Assembly (NCBI RefSeq): GCF_014191305.1
Contig: NZ_JACHWJ010000001.1
Span: 1,054,001 to 1,118,000, forward strand
Origin: Pseudoclavibacter helvolus
Lineage (GTDB): Bacteria > Actinomycetota > Actinomycetes > Actinomycetales > Microbacteriaceae
Reading direction: 5' to 3'
Length of the DNA stretch: 64,000 nucleotides
The position numbers and the translations under genes are program-made. The notes beneath the pieces were generated by a model. That model worked only from the letters and a program-made list of their open reading frames with translations, did not search any database and was not told where the DNA came from. Shown piece after piece: positions 11,518-20,514 of this stretch; position 1 is the stretch's first letter; every line of letters starts with the position of its first letter.

Positions 11518-12725
11518 GCGTCCATTCCGGGTTCTGGTGCTGCCTTGAGCAGCGAGGCGTTTGCGTCGGCGAGCTCGTCGTGGGCGTTCTCTCCCGGAGC
11601 TTTCTGCGCCTGACGCTCTCGCGACTTGCGCCGGCTGAGCGGCGCCATGGTCACAAGCGTGCAGACGACGAAGCCGATGACGACGAAGCCGATGACAAGG
11701 CCGATTGGTATCGAGATCAGATCGGCCGCGAAGGCAAGGAGCGCCCCGACCGACACGACGGCTGTCCAGGAGTAGAAGACGACGACGGCCCATCGCTGGG
11801 AGTGTCCCATATCGAGCAGGCGGTGATGCAGGTGCTTCCGGTCGGCAGTGAACGGCGACTTTCCCGCCCTCATCCGCCGGAACACGGCGAGCGAGAAATC
11901 GAGCAACGGCACGATCAGTACTGCGAACGGGATGATCATCGGCAGGAAGGCGGGCCAAAGTTCCGTGCGGCTGATCGTCTGGGGGTCGACCTCGCCAGTG
12001 ACTGCGACGGCACTCGCCGCCATGAGGAGTCCGACGAGCAGCGCTCCCCCGTCCCCCATGAACATCTTGGACGGGTACCAGTTGAGCACGAGGAAGCCGA
12101 GGCAGATGCCGATCACGATGGCCGAGAGGAGCGCTCCCATCGTGAAGCGCCCCGTCTGGCCCGCGAACTCGCTGAGCACGTAGCTGTAGACCAGGAAGAC
12201 GCCGTTCGCGATGATCGCGACCCCTGCCACGAGGCCGTCGAGACCGTCGATGAAGTTGACCGCGTTCATGACGAGCACAACCGCAAGCACCGTGATGGCG
12301 ATCGACATCCATTGGGAGCCTACTGTGATGCCACCGATAGGGAGGGACGTGATCGCGACCCCCTGCCAGGCGAGGAGGATGGCGGCGAGGATCTGGCCTG
12401 CCAGCTTCGTCATCCAGTCGAGGTCGATGAAGTCGTCGATGACGCCGATCAGAACGATGAGGGACGCCGCTCCGACAAGGGCCCAGATTCGACCCGGCTG
12501 CTCGAACACGAGCGAGAAGAACGGAATCTGGGAGGCGGCGGCAAGCGCCAGCAACATCCCGACGAACATGGCGACGCCACCGAGCCTGGGCTTGGGGGTC
12601 GTGTGCACGTCCCGGTCGCGGACTGGTGGGTACCACTTGTACCGCATCGCGAGTCGCCAGACACCGTAGACCAGCAGGAGCGTGACGAGCGCCGTGCCTA
12701 CTACGAGGGCGAGGTAGATCCGCAC
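11514..12725 (-). CDS. wecA: undecaprenyl-phosphate N-acetylglucosaminyl-1-phosphate transferase (WecA/TagO/MraY family)
   Basis: 403 residues, GTG start, 1 nt after the sua5 stop. A multi-pass membrane enzyme that moves a sugar-1-phosphate from a UDP-sugar to the polyprenyl carrier, starting synthesis of a cell-wall glycopolymer. Motifs: PKPRLGGVAMF, the Asp-rich VIDDFIDLDWMTK, NAVNFIDGLDGLVAG and the C-terminal HLHHRLLDMGHSQR HxHH loop; the last favours WecA/TagO over MraY. The position before the atp operon matches rfe in mycobacteria. About 50 C-terminal residues are charged and probably cytoplasmic. Confidence 0.9.
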   Translation of the reverse strand: MRIYLALVVGTALVTLLLVYGVWRLAMRYKWYPPVRDRDVHTTPKPRLGGVAMFVGMLLALAAASQIPFFSLVFEQPGRIWALVGAASLIVLIGVIDDFIDLDWMTKLAGQILAAILLAWQGVAITSLPIGGITVGSQWMSIAITVLAVVLVMNAVNFIDGLDGLVAGVAIIANGVFLVYSYVLSEFAGQTGRFTMGALLSAIVIGICLGFLVLNWYPSKMFMGDGGALLVGLLMAASAVAVTGEVDPQTISRTELWPAFLPMIIPFAVLIVPLLDFSLAVFRRMRAGKSPFTADRKHLHHRLLDMGHSQRWAVVVFYSWTAVVSVGALLAFAADLISIPIGLVIGFVVIGFVVCTLVTMAPLSRRKSRERQAQKAPGENAHDELADANASLLKAAPEPGMDA

Positions 12726-12726
12726 G

Positions 12727-13614
12727 CTAGGACTCGTGCTCCGCCGGTGACGGGCGCTGCGACGGCTGTGCGCCGTCGTCGCTCACGCCCTGGGTCTCGG
12801 CGCCGGCCTCTGGGTCGCCGATTGTCTCTGCGGCCCCGATGGCCTCGGTGTCGGTTGGTTCGGGAGCAGTCTCTGCGGCGGATTCGGGCCGCGTAGGCGT
12901 CTGCGTCTCGGCCTCGGCACCCGCCGCCGGCTCCACAACCGTCTCCGGCTCCGGTGCGTCGATGGCAGCGAGCTTGTCGCCGAGCACTTCTTCGATGAGT
13001 TCCCGCGACAGAGCGCCCTGACGGACGATACGGGCTGGTTCGCCTCGAGTCAGCGGTGTCGCGTCGACGATCGTGGAGGGCTCTCCCCCGGCAGGACCGC
13101 CGTCGAGGAAGACGCCGACAACCTCGCCGAGCGCCTCAAGCGCCTCTTCTGCGGTCGTCGCGGCCGGCTCGCCGTGCTTGTTGGCACTCGAGACCGCGAG
13201 GGGCCCCGTCTCCTTGAGCAGCTCGCGCGCGAGACGACTGTCCGGGATGCGCAACGCGACGGTTCCGTTGGTCTCGCCGAGGTCCAACTGCAGTGATCCC
13301 CTCGCCTGAAGGATGACGGTGAGGGGCCCGGGAGCGAAGCGTTCGAACAGCTCGCGCGCAAGCGGGTGAACGTTCTCGGCGAGCGCATCGAGGGTCTCGT
13401 GGTTCGCGACGAGGACGGGAGGCGGGGTTGCCCGCGTGCGGCCCTTCGCGTCGAGGAGACGCTGGACCGCCGATGCCGAGAAGGCGTCGGCTGCTATGCC
13501 GTAGACCGTGTCGGTCGGCATGACGATGACCTCGCCGCTCGCGATGGCCGTGCGTGCCGCACGGACCGCTGCCAGGAGGTCGAGTGAGTCTGTGGTGGCG
13601 TAGATCTGTCCCAT
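12727..13614 (-). CDS. L-threonylcarbamoyladenylate synthase (Sua5/YciO/YrdC family) with acidic C-terminal extension
   Basis: 295 residues. The YrdC domain fills residues 1-205 (IVMPTDTVYGIAADAF, KGRTRATPPPVLVAN, PGPLTVIL, VALRIPD, VSSANKHGEPA, STIVDAT). The enzyme makes threonylcarbamoyl-AMP for tRNA t6A37. After about residue 210 comes an 85-residue Ala/Glu/Pro/Thr-rich tail, unlike the structured Sua5 domain of longer homologues and likely disordered. It sits 6 nt after prmC and 1 nt before wecA in one unit, the usual actinobacterial order. Confidence 0.9.
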   Translation of the reverse strand: MGQIYATTDSLDLLAAVRAARTAIASGEVIVMPTDTVYGIAADAFSASAVQRLLDAKGRTRATPPPVLVANHETLDALAENVHPLARELFERFAPGPLTVILQARGSLQLDLGETNGTVALRIPDSRLARELLKETGPLAVSSANKHGEPAATTAEEALEALGEVVGVFLDGGPAGGEPSTIVDATPLTRGEPARIVRQGALSRELIEEVLGDKLAAIDAPEPETVVEPAAGAEAETQTPTRPESAAETAPEPTDTEAIGAAETIGDPEAGAETQGVSDDGAQPSQRPSPAEHES

Positions 13615-13620
13615 TCTTCG

Positions 13621-14529
13621 TTACATGATAGTCGGCTGACCGTATCCGGCCCGGCCAGACGCGGGCAGCACCGCGGATGTGATTCTGTCTCTGCCGGTGA
13701 GATCCTTCACCGTGGCCGCATCGGCGAAGCCGGCGTCCGTGAAGACCTGCCGGATCTCGGTTCCCTGCGTGTCTTCGTGCTCCACGATGAGCACTCCGCC
13801 TGGGCGCAGCGTGGCGGAGGCCCAGATCGCGAGCTCGCGGATGAAGTCGAGTCCGTCTGCGCCGGAGTAGAGCGCGACCTCCGGGTCGTGCCGCCAGACT
13901 TCGCGACTCTCCGGACGATTCTCCGAAGGCACGTACGGCGGGTTAGACACGACGAGGTCGAGCTCACCAACCGCCATGCCGGAGAACGCGCGGGACGCCT
14001 GCCCGAAGTACGGCGTGACTGTTTCGTCGCCGTAGGTCTCGACGTTGGCGCGCAGCCAGGGCCACGCCGCGCTCGAGGCCTCGATCGCGGTCATTCGGAT
14101 GTGCCCGTGCCGCCGAGCGACACCCAGCGCAACCGCCCCGCTCCCTGAGCCCACGTCAACACCCGCCAGTTGCCGCCCGGCAACGGCAGAGCCGATGAGT
14201 TCAACGGCCGCCGTGACGAGGGACTCCGTCTCTGGCCGCGGTACGAAGACGCCGGGTCCAACTGCGAGCTCCATGTCCAGGAAGGGCGCTACACCGAGCA
14301 CGTGCTGCAGAGGCTCCCTGCGCGCACGCCTCGCCGTAGCCGACGCGACGTCGAGCGCCTCCTGCTCGGTGACCTCCCGACCGAGAAGCGAACGCATCTG
14401 CACTTCACCCCGTGAGATTCCGAGCACACCTGCGAGGAGCAGATCGGCCTCGACGTGGGCCGACGCGACTCCCCTGGCCTTCAGCTGTTCGCGAACCAGG
14501 TTTCTCTGCGCTTCAACGTGCAAGATCAT
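13621..14529 (-). CDS. prmC: peptide chain release factor N5-glutamine methyltransferase
   Basis: 302 residues from the ATG at 14529, which has GGGAGA 7 nt upstream; two earlier in-frame ATGs lack a comparable site. SAM-dependent methylation of the Gln in the GGQ motif of release factors. The substrate-binding NPPY is present (LVVSNPPYVPSE) and the SAM site is VDVGSGSGAVALGVARR. The N-terminal helical domain covers about residues 1-80. Its substrate gene prfA lies about 1.8 kb away on the same strand, separated by the opposite-strand cysK-cysE pair. Confidence 0.93.
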   Translation of the reverse strand: MILHVEAQRNLVREQLKARGVASAHVEADLLLAGVLGISRGEVQMRSLLGREVTEQEALDVASATARRARREPLQHVLGVAPFLDMELAVGPGVFVPRPETESLVTAAVELIGSAVAGRQLAGVDVGSGSGAVALGVARRHGHIRMTAIEASSAAWPWLRANVETYGDETVTPYFGQASRAFSGMAVGELDLVVSNPPYVPSENRPESREVWRHDPEVALYSGADGLDFIRELAIWASATLRPGGVLIVEHEDTQGTEIRQVFTDAGFADAATVKDLTGRDRITSAVLPASGRAGYGQPTIM

Positions 14530-14663
14530 GGATAGAGTCTCCCGCACATTGACTCGCAGCGTCATGCACAGCATCCGCGCGCGAGATCATTGGGACGATT
14601 GACGCGGGCGAACGCTGCCAGCGACACCCACGAAGTTCACACAGCATCCCAGAAGGGCACGAA

Positions 14664-15599
14664 GTGACTGGAAAGATCTACAACGACATCACTGAGGTCG
14701 TCGGCCGCACCCCGCTCGTCAAGCTCGGTCGCATCAACGACACAGGCGCAAACATCTTCGCGAAGCTGGAGTACTTCGGTCCCGGCTCCTCGGTGAAGGA
14801 CCGCCTTGGTCTTGGCATCATCCGGGCAGCTGAGCAGAGTGGCGAGCTGCAGCCAGGTGGCACGATCGTCGAGGGTACGTCTGGCAACACGGGCATCGCC
14901 CTCGCGATGCTCGGCGCCTCGCGCGGCTACCGCGTCATCCTGGCGATGCCGGAGACGATGTCCGTCGAGCGGCGCCAGCTGCTCAAGGCGTTCGGCGCTG
15001 AGCTCGTCCTGACGCCAGGCCCTGAAGGCATGCGCGGTGCAGTTGCACGCGCCAAGGAGATCGTCGCGGAGACGCCTGGCGCGATTCTTGCGAGGCAGTT
15101 CGAGAACGAAGCGAACGTGCAGATTCACCGCGAGACGACGGCCGAGGAGATCTGGGCCGACACCGACGGGGACATCGACATCTTCGTCGCTGGCATCGGC
15201 ACGGGCGGCACCATCTCAGGTGTCGGGCAGGTGCTCAAGGAGCGCAAGCCCGACGTGAAGATCGTTGCTGTCGAGCCCAAGGACTCCCCCCTCCTCACGG
15301 AAGGCAAGGCAGGCCCGCACAAGATCCAGGGTCTCGGCGCGAACTTCGTCCCAGACGTACTCGACCGCGATGTCATCGACGAGGTGCTCGACGCAACGCT
15401 CGAGGACAGCATCCGCGTCTCGCGCGCGCTGACCTCGACCGAGGGCATCTTCAGCGGCATCTCGAGCGGCGCGAACCTCTGGGCGGCACTCGAGGTCGCG
15501 AAGCGTCCCGAGAACGCCGGCAAGAACATCGTCGTCATCATCTGCGACACCGGTGAGCGCTACCTCTCGACGGTGCTCTTCGACGACCTGCGCGACTAG
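14664..15599 (+). CDS. cysK: cysteine synthase A (O-acetylserine sulfhydrylase)
   Basis: 311 residues, GTG start with AGAAGG 7 nt upstream. PLP enzyme converting O-acetylserine and sulfide to cysteine. The PLP Lys lies in GSSVKDRLG (about residue 43), the substrate loop is EGTSGNTGIALA, the phosphate-binding loop GIGTGGTISGVG, and the C-terminal PLP N1 contact is in ISSGAN. Length and motifs are standard. Three nt separate it from cysE, so the two form one operon divergent from prmC. Confidence 0.97.
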   Translation: MTGKIYNDITEVVGRTPLVKLGRINDTGANIFAKLEYFGPGSSVKDRLGLGIIRAAEQSGELQPGGTIVEGTSGNTGIALAMLGASRGYRVILAMPETMSVERRQLLKAFGAELVLTPGPEGMRGAVARAKEIVAETPGAILARQFENEANVQIHRETTAEEIWADTDGDIDIFVAGIGTGGTISGVGQVLKERKPDVKIVAVEPKDSPLLTEGKAGPHKIQGLGANFVPDVLDRDVIDEVLDATLEDSIRVSRALTSTEGIFSGISSGANLWAALEVAKRPENAGKNIVVIICDTGERYLSTVLFDDLRD

Positions 15600-15602
15600 C
15601 GA

Positions 15603-16205
15603 GTGGCGACAGCAACACAACGTCGAACGCCGGCACCTCAAGGTGTCGGCGTTTGGCGTCGCGTCAGAGAAGACATCGCGGCGACGCGGAAGAACGATCC
15701 CGCTGCCAGGTCGAAGGCCGAAATCGTCATCAACTACTCGGGGCTGCACGCCCTGTGGCTGCACCGGATCGCCCACCACCTGTGGCTGCGTCCCGGCACG
15801 AAGCTGCTCGCGCGCACCCTCTCCCAGTTCAATCGCTTCGCGACCGGCGTGGAGATCCACCCTGGCGCGGAGATTGGCCGCAGGGTCGTCATCGACCACG
15901 GCATGGGGATCGTCATCGGCGAGACCGCGATCGTCGGGGATGACGTGCTCATCTACCACGGGGTCACGCTCGGCGGAACGTCAGGCGACCGAGTGAAACG
16001 CCACCCGACAGTTGGCAGCCGAGTACTCATCGGAGCTGGGGCGAAGCTCCTTGGCAACATCACGGTCGGCGACGACTCGAGGGTCGGGGCAAACGCCGTC
16101 GTGACGCGTGACGCGCCCCGGAGCTCGGTCCTCACCGGCGTGCCCGCCCGCATCCGGCAGCGCACGGCCGCCGAACAGGACCTCATCGGCTACTACGAGA
16201 TCTAA
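15603..16205 (+). CDS. cysE: serine O-acetyltransferase
   Basis: 200 residues, GTG start 3 nt after cysK with no Shine-Dalgarno, so probably translationally coupled. Left-handed beta-helix acyltransferase that makes O-acetylserine from serine and acetyl-CoA. Hexapeptide repeats cover about 80-180 ([19 protein letters not shown], with catalytic His in [14 protein letters not shown]). The short N-terminal domain marks the EpsC-like form. The C-terminal DLIGYYEI resembles the Ile-ending tail that docks into CysK, so a cysteine synthase complex is possible. Confidence 0.95.
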   Translation: MATATQRRTPAPQGVGVWRRVREDIAATRKNDPAARSKAEIVINYSGLHALWLHRIAHHLWLRPGTKLLARTLSQFNRFATGVEIHPGAEIGRRVVIDHGMGIVIGETAIVGDDVLIYHGVTLGGTSGDRVKRHPTVGSRVLIGAGAKLLGNITVGDDSRVGANAVVTRDAPRSSVLTGVPARIRQRTAAEQDLIGYYEI

Positions 16206-16238
16206 AAGATCTGAACGCGCGAACGGCGCGATGACAGC

Positions 16239-16271
16239 GAAACGGCGGCCAGCATTGCTGGCCGCCGTTTC
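16239..16271. terminator. bidirectional terminator between cysE and prfA
   Basis: Perfect 15-bp stem (GAAACGGCGGCCAGC and GCTGGCCGCCGTTTC) with a 3-nt loop, between two convergent genes. Short A/T runs at both ends allow use on either strand. Confidence 0.85.
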
Positions 16272-16292
16272 GGCGTCTGGATTCGACGAGCC

Positions 16293-17390
16293 TTAGTCGT
16301 CGCTGCCTGAGAGGGCTGCGAGACGCGCCTCCTCGTCGGCCGCGATCGCCGACTGGATAACGGGCCCGAGGGCGCCGTTCATGACGTGGTCGAGGTTGTA
16401 CGCCTTGTACCCGGTCCGGTGGTCCGCGATGCGGTTCTCTGGGAAGTTGTACGTGCGGATGCGCTCGGATCGATCCATGGTTCGGATCTGCCCGGAGCGC
16501 GCCTCGGACTCCGCCGCCGCGATCTGCTCCTGCTGGTGTGCGAGGAGCCTCGCCAGCAGCACGCGCATACCTGCGGCGCGGTTCTGGATCTGGCTCTTCT
16601 CGTTCTGCATGGAGACGACGATGCCGGTCGGGATATGCGTGATGCGCACAGCCGAGTCGGTCGTGTTGACCGACTGCCCACCTGGGCCGGACGAGCGGAA
16701 GACGTCGATCTTGAGGTCGTTGGGGCTGACCTCGATCTCCTCAGGCTCATCAACTTCCGGGAACACGAGCACGCCGGTCGTCGAGGTGTGGATGCGCCCC
16801 TGAGACTCGGTCGCGGGCACACGCTGCACGCGGTGCACGCCGCCCTCGTACTTGAGGCTGGCCCAGACTCCGAGCGCAGGGTCGTTTGCGTTGCCCTTGA
16901 TAGCGACCTGGACGTCCTTGAACCCGCCGAGGTCGCTCTCCGTGGAGGAGATCATCTCGGTCTTCCATCCGCGCTGCTCCGCGTAGTGCGAGTACATGCG
17001 GAGGAGGTCGGCCGCGAAGAGCGCCGATTCCTCGCCGCCCTCGCCACCCTTGATCTCCATGATGACGTCGCGGCCGTCGTCGGGGTCGCGCGGGATGAGG
17101 AGGCGACGGAGCTTCTCCTGCGCAACGCGCAGGTTCTCCTCCAGCACCGGGACCTCTTCGGCGAACGACTCGTCTTCCTTCGCAAGCTCGCGGGCGGCTT
17201 CGAGGTCGTCCTCGAGCTCCGCACGGGACGCGTCAGCCGCGAGGATCTGCGCGAGCTGCGCGTAACGCCTGTTGACCTTCTTGGCACGCGCCGGGTTGGC
17301 GTGCAGTTCGGGGTCTGCCAGCTGCTCTTGCAGGTCCTCGTGCTCGGCCCGGAGTTGCCGAACGGAGTCGGCCATCTCGTGTCTGGCCAT
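16293..17390 (-). CDS. prfA: peptide chain release factor 1
   Basis: 365 residues. Terminates translation at UAA/UAG. It carries the codon-reading PAT tripeptide in [14 protein letters not shown] and the GGQ loop in [17 protein letters not shown], the site PrmC methylates. The ATG at 17390 follows the rho stop by 2 nt; a second ATG five codons in (17375) is an alternative. The ribosomal L31 gene rpmE, which lies between rho and prfA in mycobacteria, is absent. Confidence 0.95.
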   Translation of the reverse strand: MARHEMADSVRQLRAEHEDLQEQLADPELHANPARAKKVNRRYAQLAQILAADASRAELEDDLEAARELAKEDESFAEEVPVLEENLRVAQEKLRRLLIPRDPDDGRDVIMEIKGGEGGEESALFAADLLRMYSHYAEQRGWKTEMISSTESDLGGFKDVQVAIKGNANDPALGVWASLKYEGGVHRVQRVPATESQGRIHTSTTGVLVFPEVDEPEEIEVSPNDLKIDVFRSSGPGGQSVNTTDSAVRITHIPTGIVVSMQNEKSQIQNRAAGMRVLLARLLAHQQEQIAAAESEARSGQIRTMDRSERIRTYNFPENRIADHRTGYKAYNLDHVMNGALGPVIQSAIAADEEARLAALSGSDD

Positions 17391-17392
17391 GA

Positions 17393-19324
17393 CTATGCCT
17401 TGGCTGCGCGGATGGGCTGCTTCGCAACGGAAGCGAGGAACTCAGCGTTCGTGCTGGTGCCAGCGACACGGGCGAGCACGGCCTCGAGGAGAAGCAGCGG
17501 GTCGCCGCCGGTCAGGGCGCGGCGGATGCTCCAGGTCGCCTCTACCTCCTGCTGCGTCAGCAGCTGCTCCTCACGGAGCGTCTGGGAGTGCGAGATGTCG
17601 ATGGCGGGGAACACTCGCTTGTCGGCGATGTCGCGGGACAGGCGCAGCTCCATGTTGCCGGTGCCTGCGAAGGACTCGAGGATCGTGTCCTCGGTCTTCG
17701 AGCCTGTGCCGATCATCGCAGTGGCGAGGATCGTGAGCGAACCACCGTTCTCCACGTTCTTGGCAGACCCGAAGAAGCGGCGAACCGGGGTCAGCGCGGA
17801 CGCGTCGACGCCGCCAGGCAGGATGCGCCCAGACGCTGGAGCCGCGAGGTTGTAGGCGCGGCACAGCTGCGTCACGCCGTCGAGCAGCACAACCACGTCG
17901 TGACCGAGTTCCACGAGGCGCTTGGCGCGCTCGATGGCGAGCTCAGCGACCGTTGTCTGGTCGTGGGCGGGGAGGTCGAACGTGGCCGCCACGACTTCGC
18001 CCTGGATCGTGCGCTGCATGTGCGTCACTTCTTCAGGACGCTCGTCGATGAGGACGACCATGAGGTGCACGTCCGGGCTGTTCTTCGCGACCGCGGCAGC
18101 AACCTGCTCGAGGACGATCGATTTGCCCGACTTCGGCGGGGCCACGATGAGTCCGCGGGTTCCCTTGCCGATTGGTGCGAAGAGATCCATGAGGCGAGTG
18201 GCGACTCGATCTTCGCTCGTCTCAAGGCGCAACCGCTCCTGCGGGTAGAGCGCGGTCAGCGAGTCGAAGTCGGGACGCTGGCGCGGCTCCTCCGGCGACT
18301 GGCCGTTGATCGCGTCGAAGCGCACGATGGCGTTGAACTTCTGGCGGCCGTGCTGGTTCTCGCCCTCGCGGGGCTGGCGGATGGCGCCGACAACTGCGTC
18401 GCCCTTGCGGAGCTGGTACTTCTTGACCTGAGCGAGCGACACGTAGACGTCGTTCGGGCCCGGCAGGTAGCCGCTGGTCCGGACGAACGCGTAGTTGTCG
18501 AGCACGTCCAGGATGCCGGCGATCGGCAGGAGGACGTCGTCCGCTGCGATTTCGGGCTCGGTGTCCTCGGCTCCGCCACGACCGCGCTTGCGGTCACGGT
18601 AGCGGCCGCCACGGCCGCGACGCTGCTCGTCGGTCTCGTCGTCTGCTGGGATGTCCTGCACCTGCTGGGTTTCCGTGCGCCCCTGGGCCTGGTCGCCGCC
18701 GCGTCCGCGAGAACGACCACGCTGGCGTCGTCCGCCCTGCTGCTCGTCGTCCTGCACGTCGCCGTTCGGCTCGGCAGGAGCTTCGTCCTGCTTGGCCGTG
18801 GGCTCGGCGGCTTCCGTGTTCTGCTCGTTCTCGGCGCCGCGACCCCGGCGACCGCGCCCACGACCGCGCTTGCGCTGGCCCGCGCGTCCCTGGTCGTCGT
18901 CGCGGGCTTCGTCCTGCTCGGAGGCCTCGCCCCGTGCGGGCGGGAGGACGAGGTCGTCCAGGGAAAGCTCTGGAACTGCGGGGGCCGCAGGCTCTGCTGC
19001 GTCTTCGCGCTTGTCCTCGACGATGACGGGAAGATCCTCGGCAGCCGCCTGGGTATCCGTCTCCGAAGCCTCTAGCGTCGCCGGTGCCTCGGCCGGAGCA
19101 TCCTGCGCCTCTGGCTCGGCCTGCTCCGCTGGCGCGGCCGGCTCCGCCGACGGCGCCTCGGGCTCGGCGCTTGCTCGCGCGGCCTCGATAGCCTCGATGA
19201 GCGCTCCCTTGCGCAGGCTCCGAGCGCCGCGGATCTGCAGCCCGGCGGCGAGAGCCTGGAGGTCGGCGACCTTCATGGAAGTGAGCGGAGCTTCCTGCTC
19301 CGCAGTGGGTGTTGTGTCAGTCAT
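17393..19324 (-). CDS. rho: transcription termination factor Rho with long disordered N-terminal insertion
   Basis: 643 residues from the ATG at 19324. Hexameric RNA-dependent ATPase helicase. Residues about 15-50 are the Rho N-terminal domain ([17 protein letters not shown]). About 55-260 is a low-complexity insertion, first acidic/Ala-rich, then Arg/Gly-rich ([28 protein letters not shown]). The cold-shock RNA-binding domain follows ([19 protein letters not shown]), then the ATPase core with Walker [10 protein letters not shown], Walker [12 protein letters not shown] and the Q/R loops. Such insertions are characteristic of actinobacterial Rho and alter RNA binding. Confidence 0.96.
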   Translation of the reverse strand: MTDTTPTAEQEAPLTSMKVADLQALAAGLQIRGARSLRKGALIEAIEAARASAEPEAPSAEPAAPAEQAEPEAQDAPAEAPATLEASETDTQAAAEDLPVIVEDKREDAAEPAAPAVPELSLDDLVLPPARGEASEQDEARDDDQGRAGQRKRGRGRGRRGRGAENEQNTEAAEPTAKQDEAPAEPNGDVQDDEQQGGRRQRGRSRGRGGDQAQGRTETQQVQDIPADDETDEQRRGRGGRYRDRKRGRGGAEDTEPEIAADDVLLPIAGILDVLDNYAFVRTSGYLPGPNDVYVSLAQVKKYQLRKGDAVVGAIRQPREGENQHGRQKFNAIVRFDAINGQSPEEPRQRPDFDSLTALYPQERLRLETSEDRVATRLMDLFAPIGKGTRGLIVAPPKSGKSIVLEQVAAAVAKNSPDVHLMVVLIDERPEEVTHMQRTIQGEVVAATFDLPAHDQTTVAELAIERAKRLVELGHDVVVLLDGVTQLCRAYNLAAPASGRILPGGVDASALTPVRRFFGSAKNVENGGSLTILATAMIGTGSKTEDTILESFAGTGNMELRLSRDIADKRVFPAIDISHSQTLREEQLLTQQEVEATWSIRRALTGGDPLLLLEAVLARVAGTSTNAEFLASVAKQPIRAAKA

Positions 19325-19467
19325 CTGCTGTGAGTCCTTACCTCTACCGCGTTCTGCGGTGTTCAGATCGAGCGAGCGGGACTTCTCACACACTCGGAAC
19401 CACATCGACAGAAATCGAGGGGGGTGCGTACTCCGCTGCTCGGAGAGTTGAAGCTGTCGCGCTGCGC

Positions 19468-20418
19468 CTACACCGAAAGTGTGGCCGCGTCGCCCGACAG
19501 CACCTCAACTGTAGCACCGAGGAAATCAACGGCAGGCATGATCGCGTTCCACTGCGTCTGCGTGTTGGCCTGGGCAACCGCCGCCGCCTGTAGCCGCTGC
19601 TCGGGGCTGTCGCACAGCACGAGCACGCTCGGGCCTGCACCCGAGACGACGGCAGGCAGCCCGGCGGCGCGCAGTTCGGCCACGAGTCCGCTCGTGAACG
19701 GCATGGCCGAGGCGCGGTAGCTCTGGTGGAGACGGTCCTCCGTCGCTTCGAAGAGCAGCTCAGGGCTCTGGACGAGCGCCGCTACGAGCAGCGCCGATCG
19801 AGACAGGTTGAAGATCGCGTCGGCGTGAGGAACGCTCTCGGGCTGGAGGCTGCGAGCGAGCTTGGTCGACATCGTCTCGGTCGGGATGAGGACGATCGGC
19901 GACACCCCGCGGTGCACCAGCAACTGCTTCGAACGTGGTCCGCTCTCCCCGACCCAGGCGATCGTGAGTCCGCCGAAGAGGCAGGGTGCGACGTTGTCGG
20001 GGTGGCCTTCGAGCTCAGTCGCGAACCGAAGGAGCGTGTCGGCGTCGAGCTCGACGTCGTTGGAGACGAGCGCGGCCGCCGCCATGACGCCGGAGACGAT
20101 CGCGGCCCCTGATGAGCCCATGCCTCGACCGTGCGGAATCGTGTTGACGGCGCGGATGCGCAGCCCAGGCAGCTCGTAGCCGAGCCCATTCAGCGTGTGT
20201 GCGATGGACTGCACAACGAGGTGCGAGCCATCGCGCGGCACGCTGTCGGCACCAACACCTTCGACGTCGATCTCGAGGACGCCGGCTGGCGCGCTTTCGA
20301 CCACGAGCGTGTCGTAGACGGCAAGCGCGAGCCCGAGGGTGTCGAAGCCCGGGCCGAGATTGGCGCTCGTCGCGGGGACCTTGACTTCGACGCGACGCGC
20401 CTGTTCGACCTGCTTCAT
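19468..20418 (-). CDS. thrB: homoserine kinase
   Basis: 316 residues, GHMP kinase family. Phosphorylates homoserine for threonine synthesis. Motifs: VKVPATSANLGPGFDTLGLA at the N-terminus and the ATP loop PHGRGMGSSGAAIVSG near residue 95. A CCTAGGAGTC stretch supplies an AGGAG site before the ATG. It follows hom by about 100 bp; thrC, which normally separates the two in actinobacteria, is missing. Confidence 0.95.
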   Translation of the reverse strand: MKQVEQARRVEVKVPATSANLGPGFDTLGLALAVYDTLVVESAPAGVLEIDVEGVGADSVPRDGSHLVVQSIAHTLNGLGYELPGLRIRAVNTIPHGRGMGSSGAAIVSGVMAAAALVSNDVELDADTLLRFATELEGHPDNVAPCLFGGLTIAWVGESGPRSKQLLVHRGVSPIVLIPTETMSTKLARSLQPESVPHADAIFNLSRSALLVAALVQSPELLFEATEDRLHQSYRASAMPFTSGLVAELRAAGLPAVVSGAGPSVLVLCDSPEQRLQAAAVAQANTQTQWNAIMPAVDFLGATVEVLSGDAATLSV

Positions 20419-20514
20419 GCTGCGACTCCTAGGCAGAGGACTGATGCGAATGGATTGGTATCGACGGGCACGACGGCCGATGCTCTGGCATCGGCATCGC
20501 CGAGGTGCCCTGCG

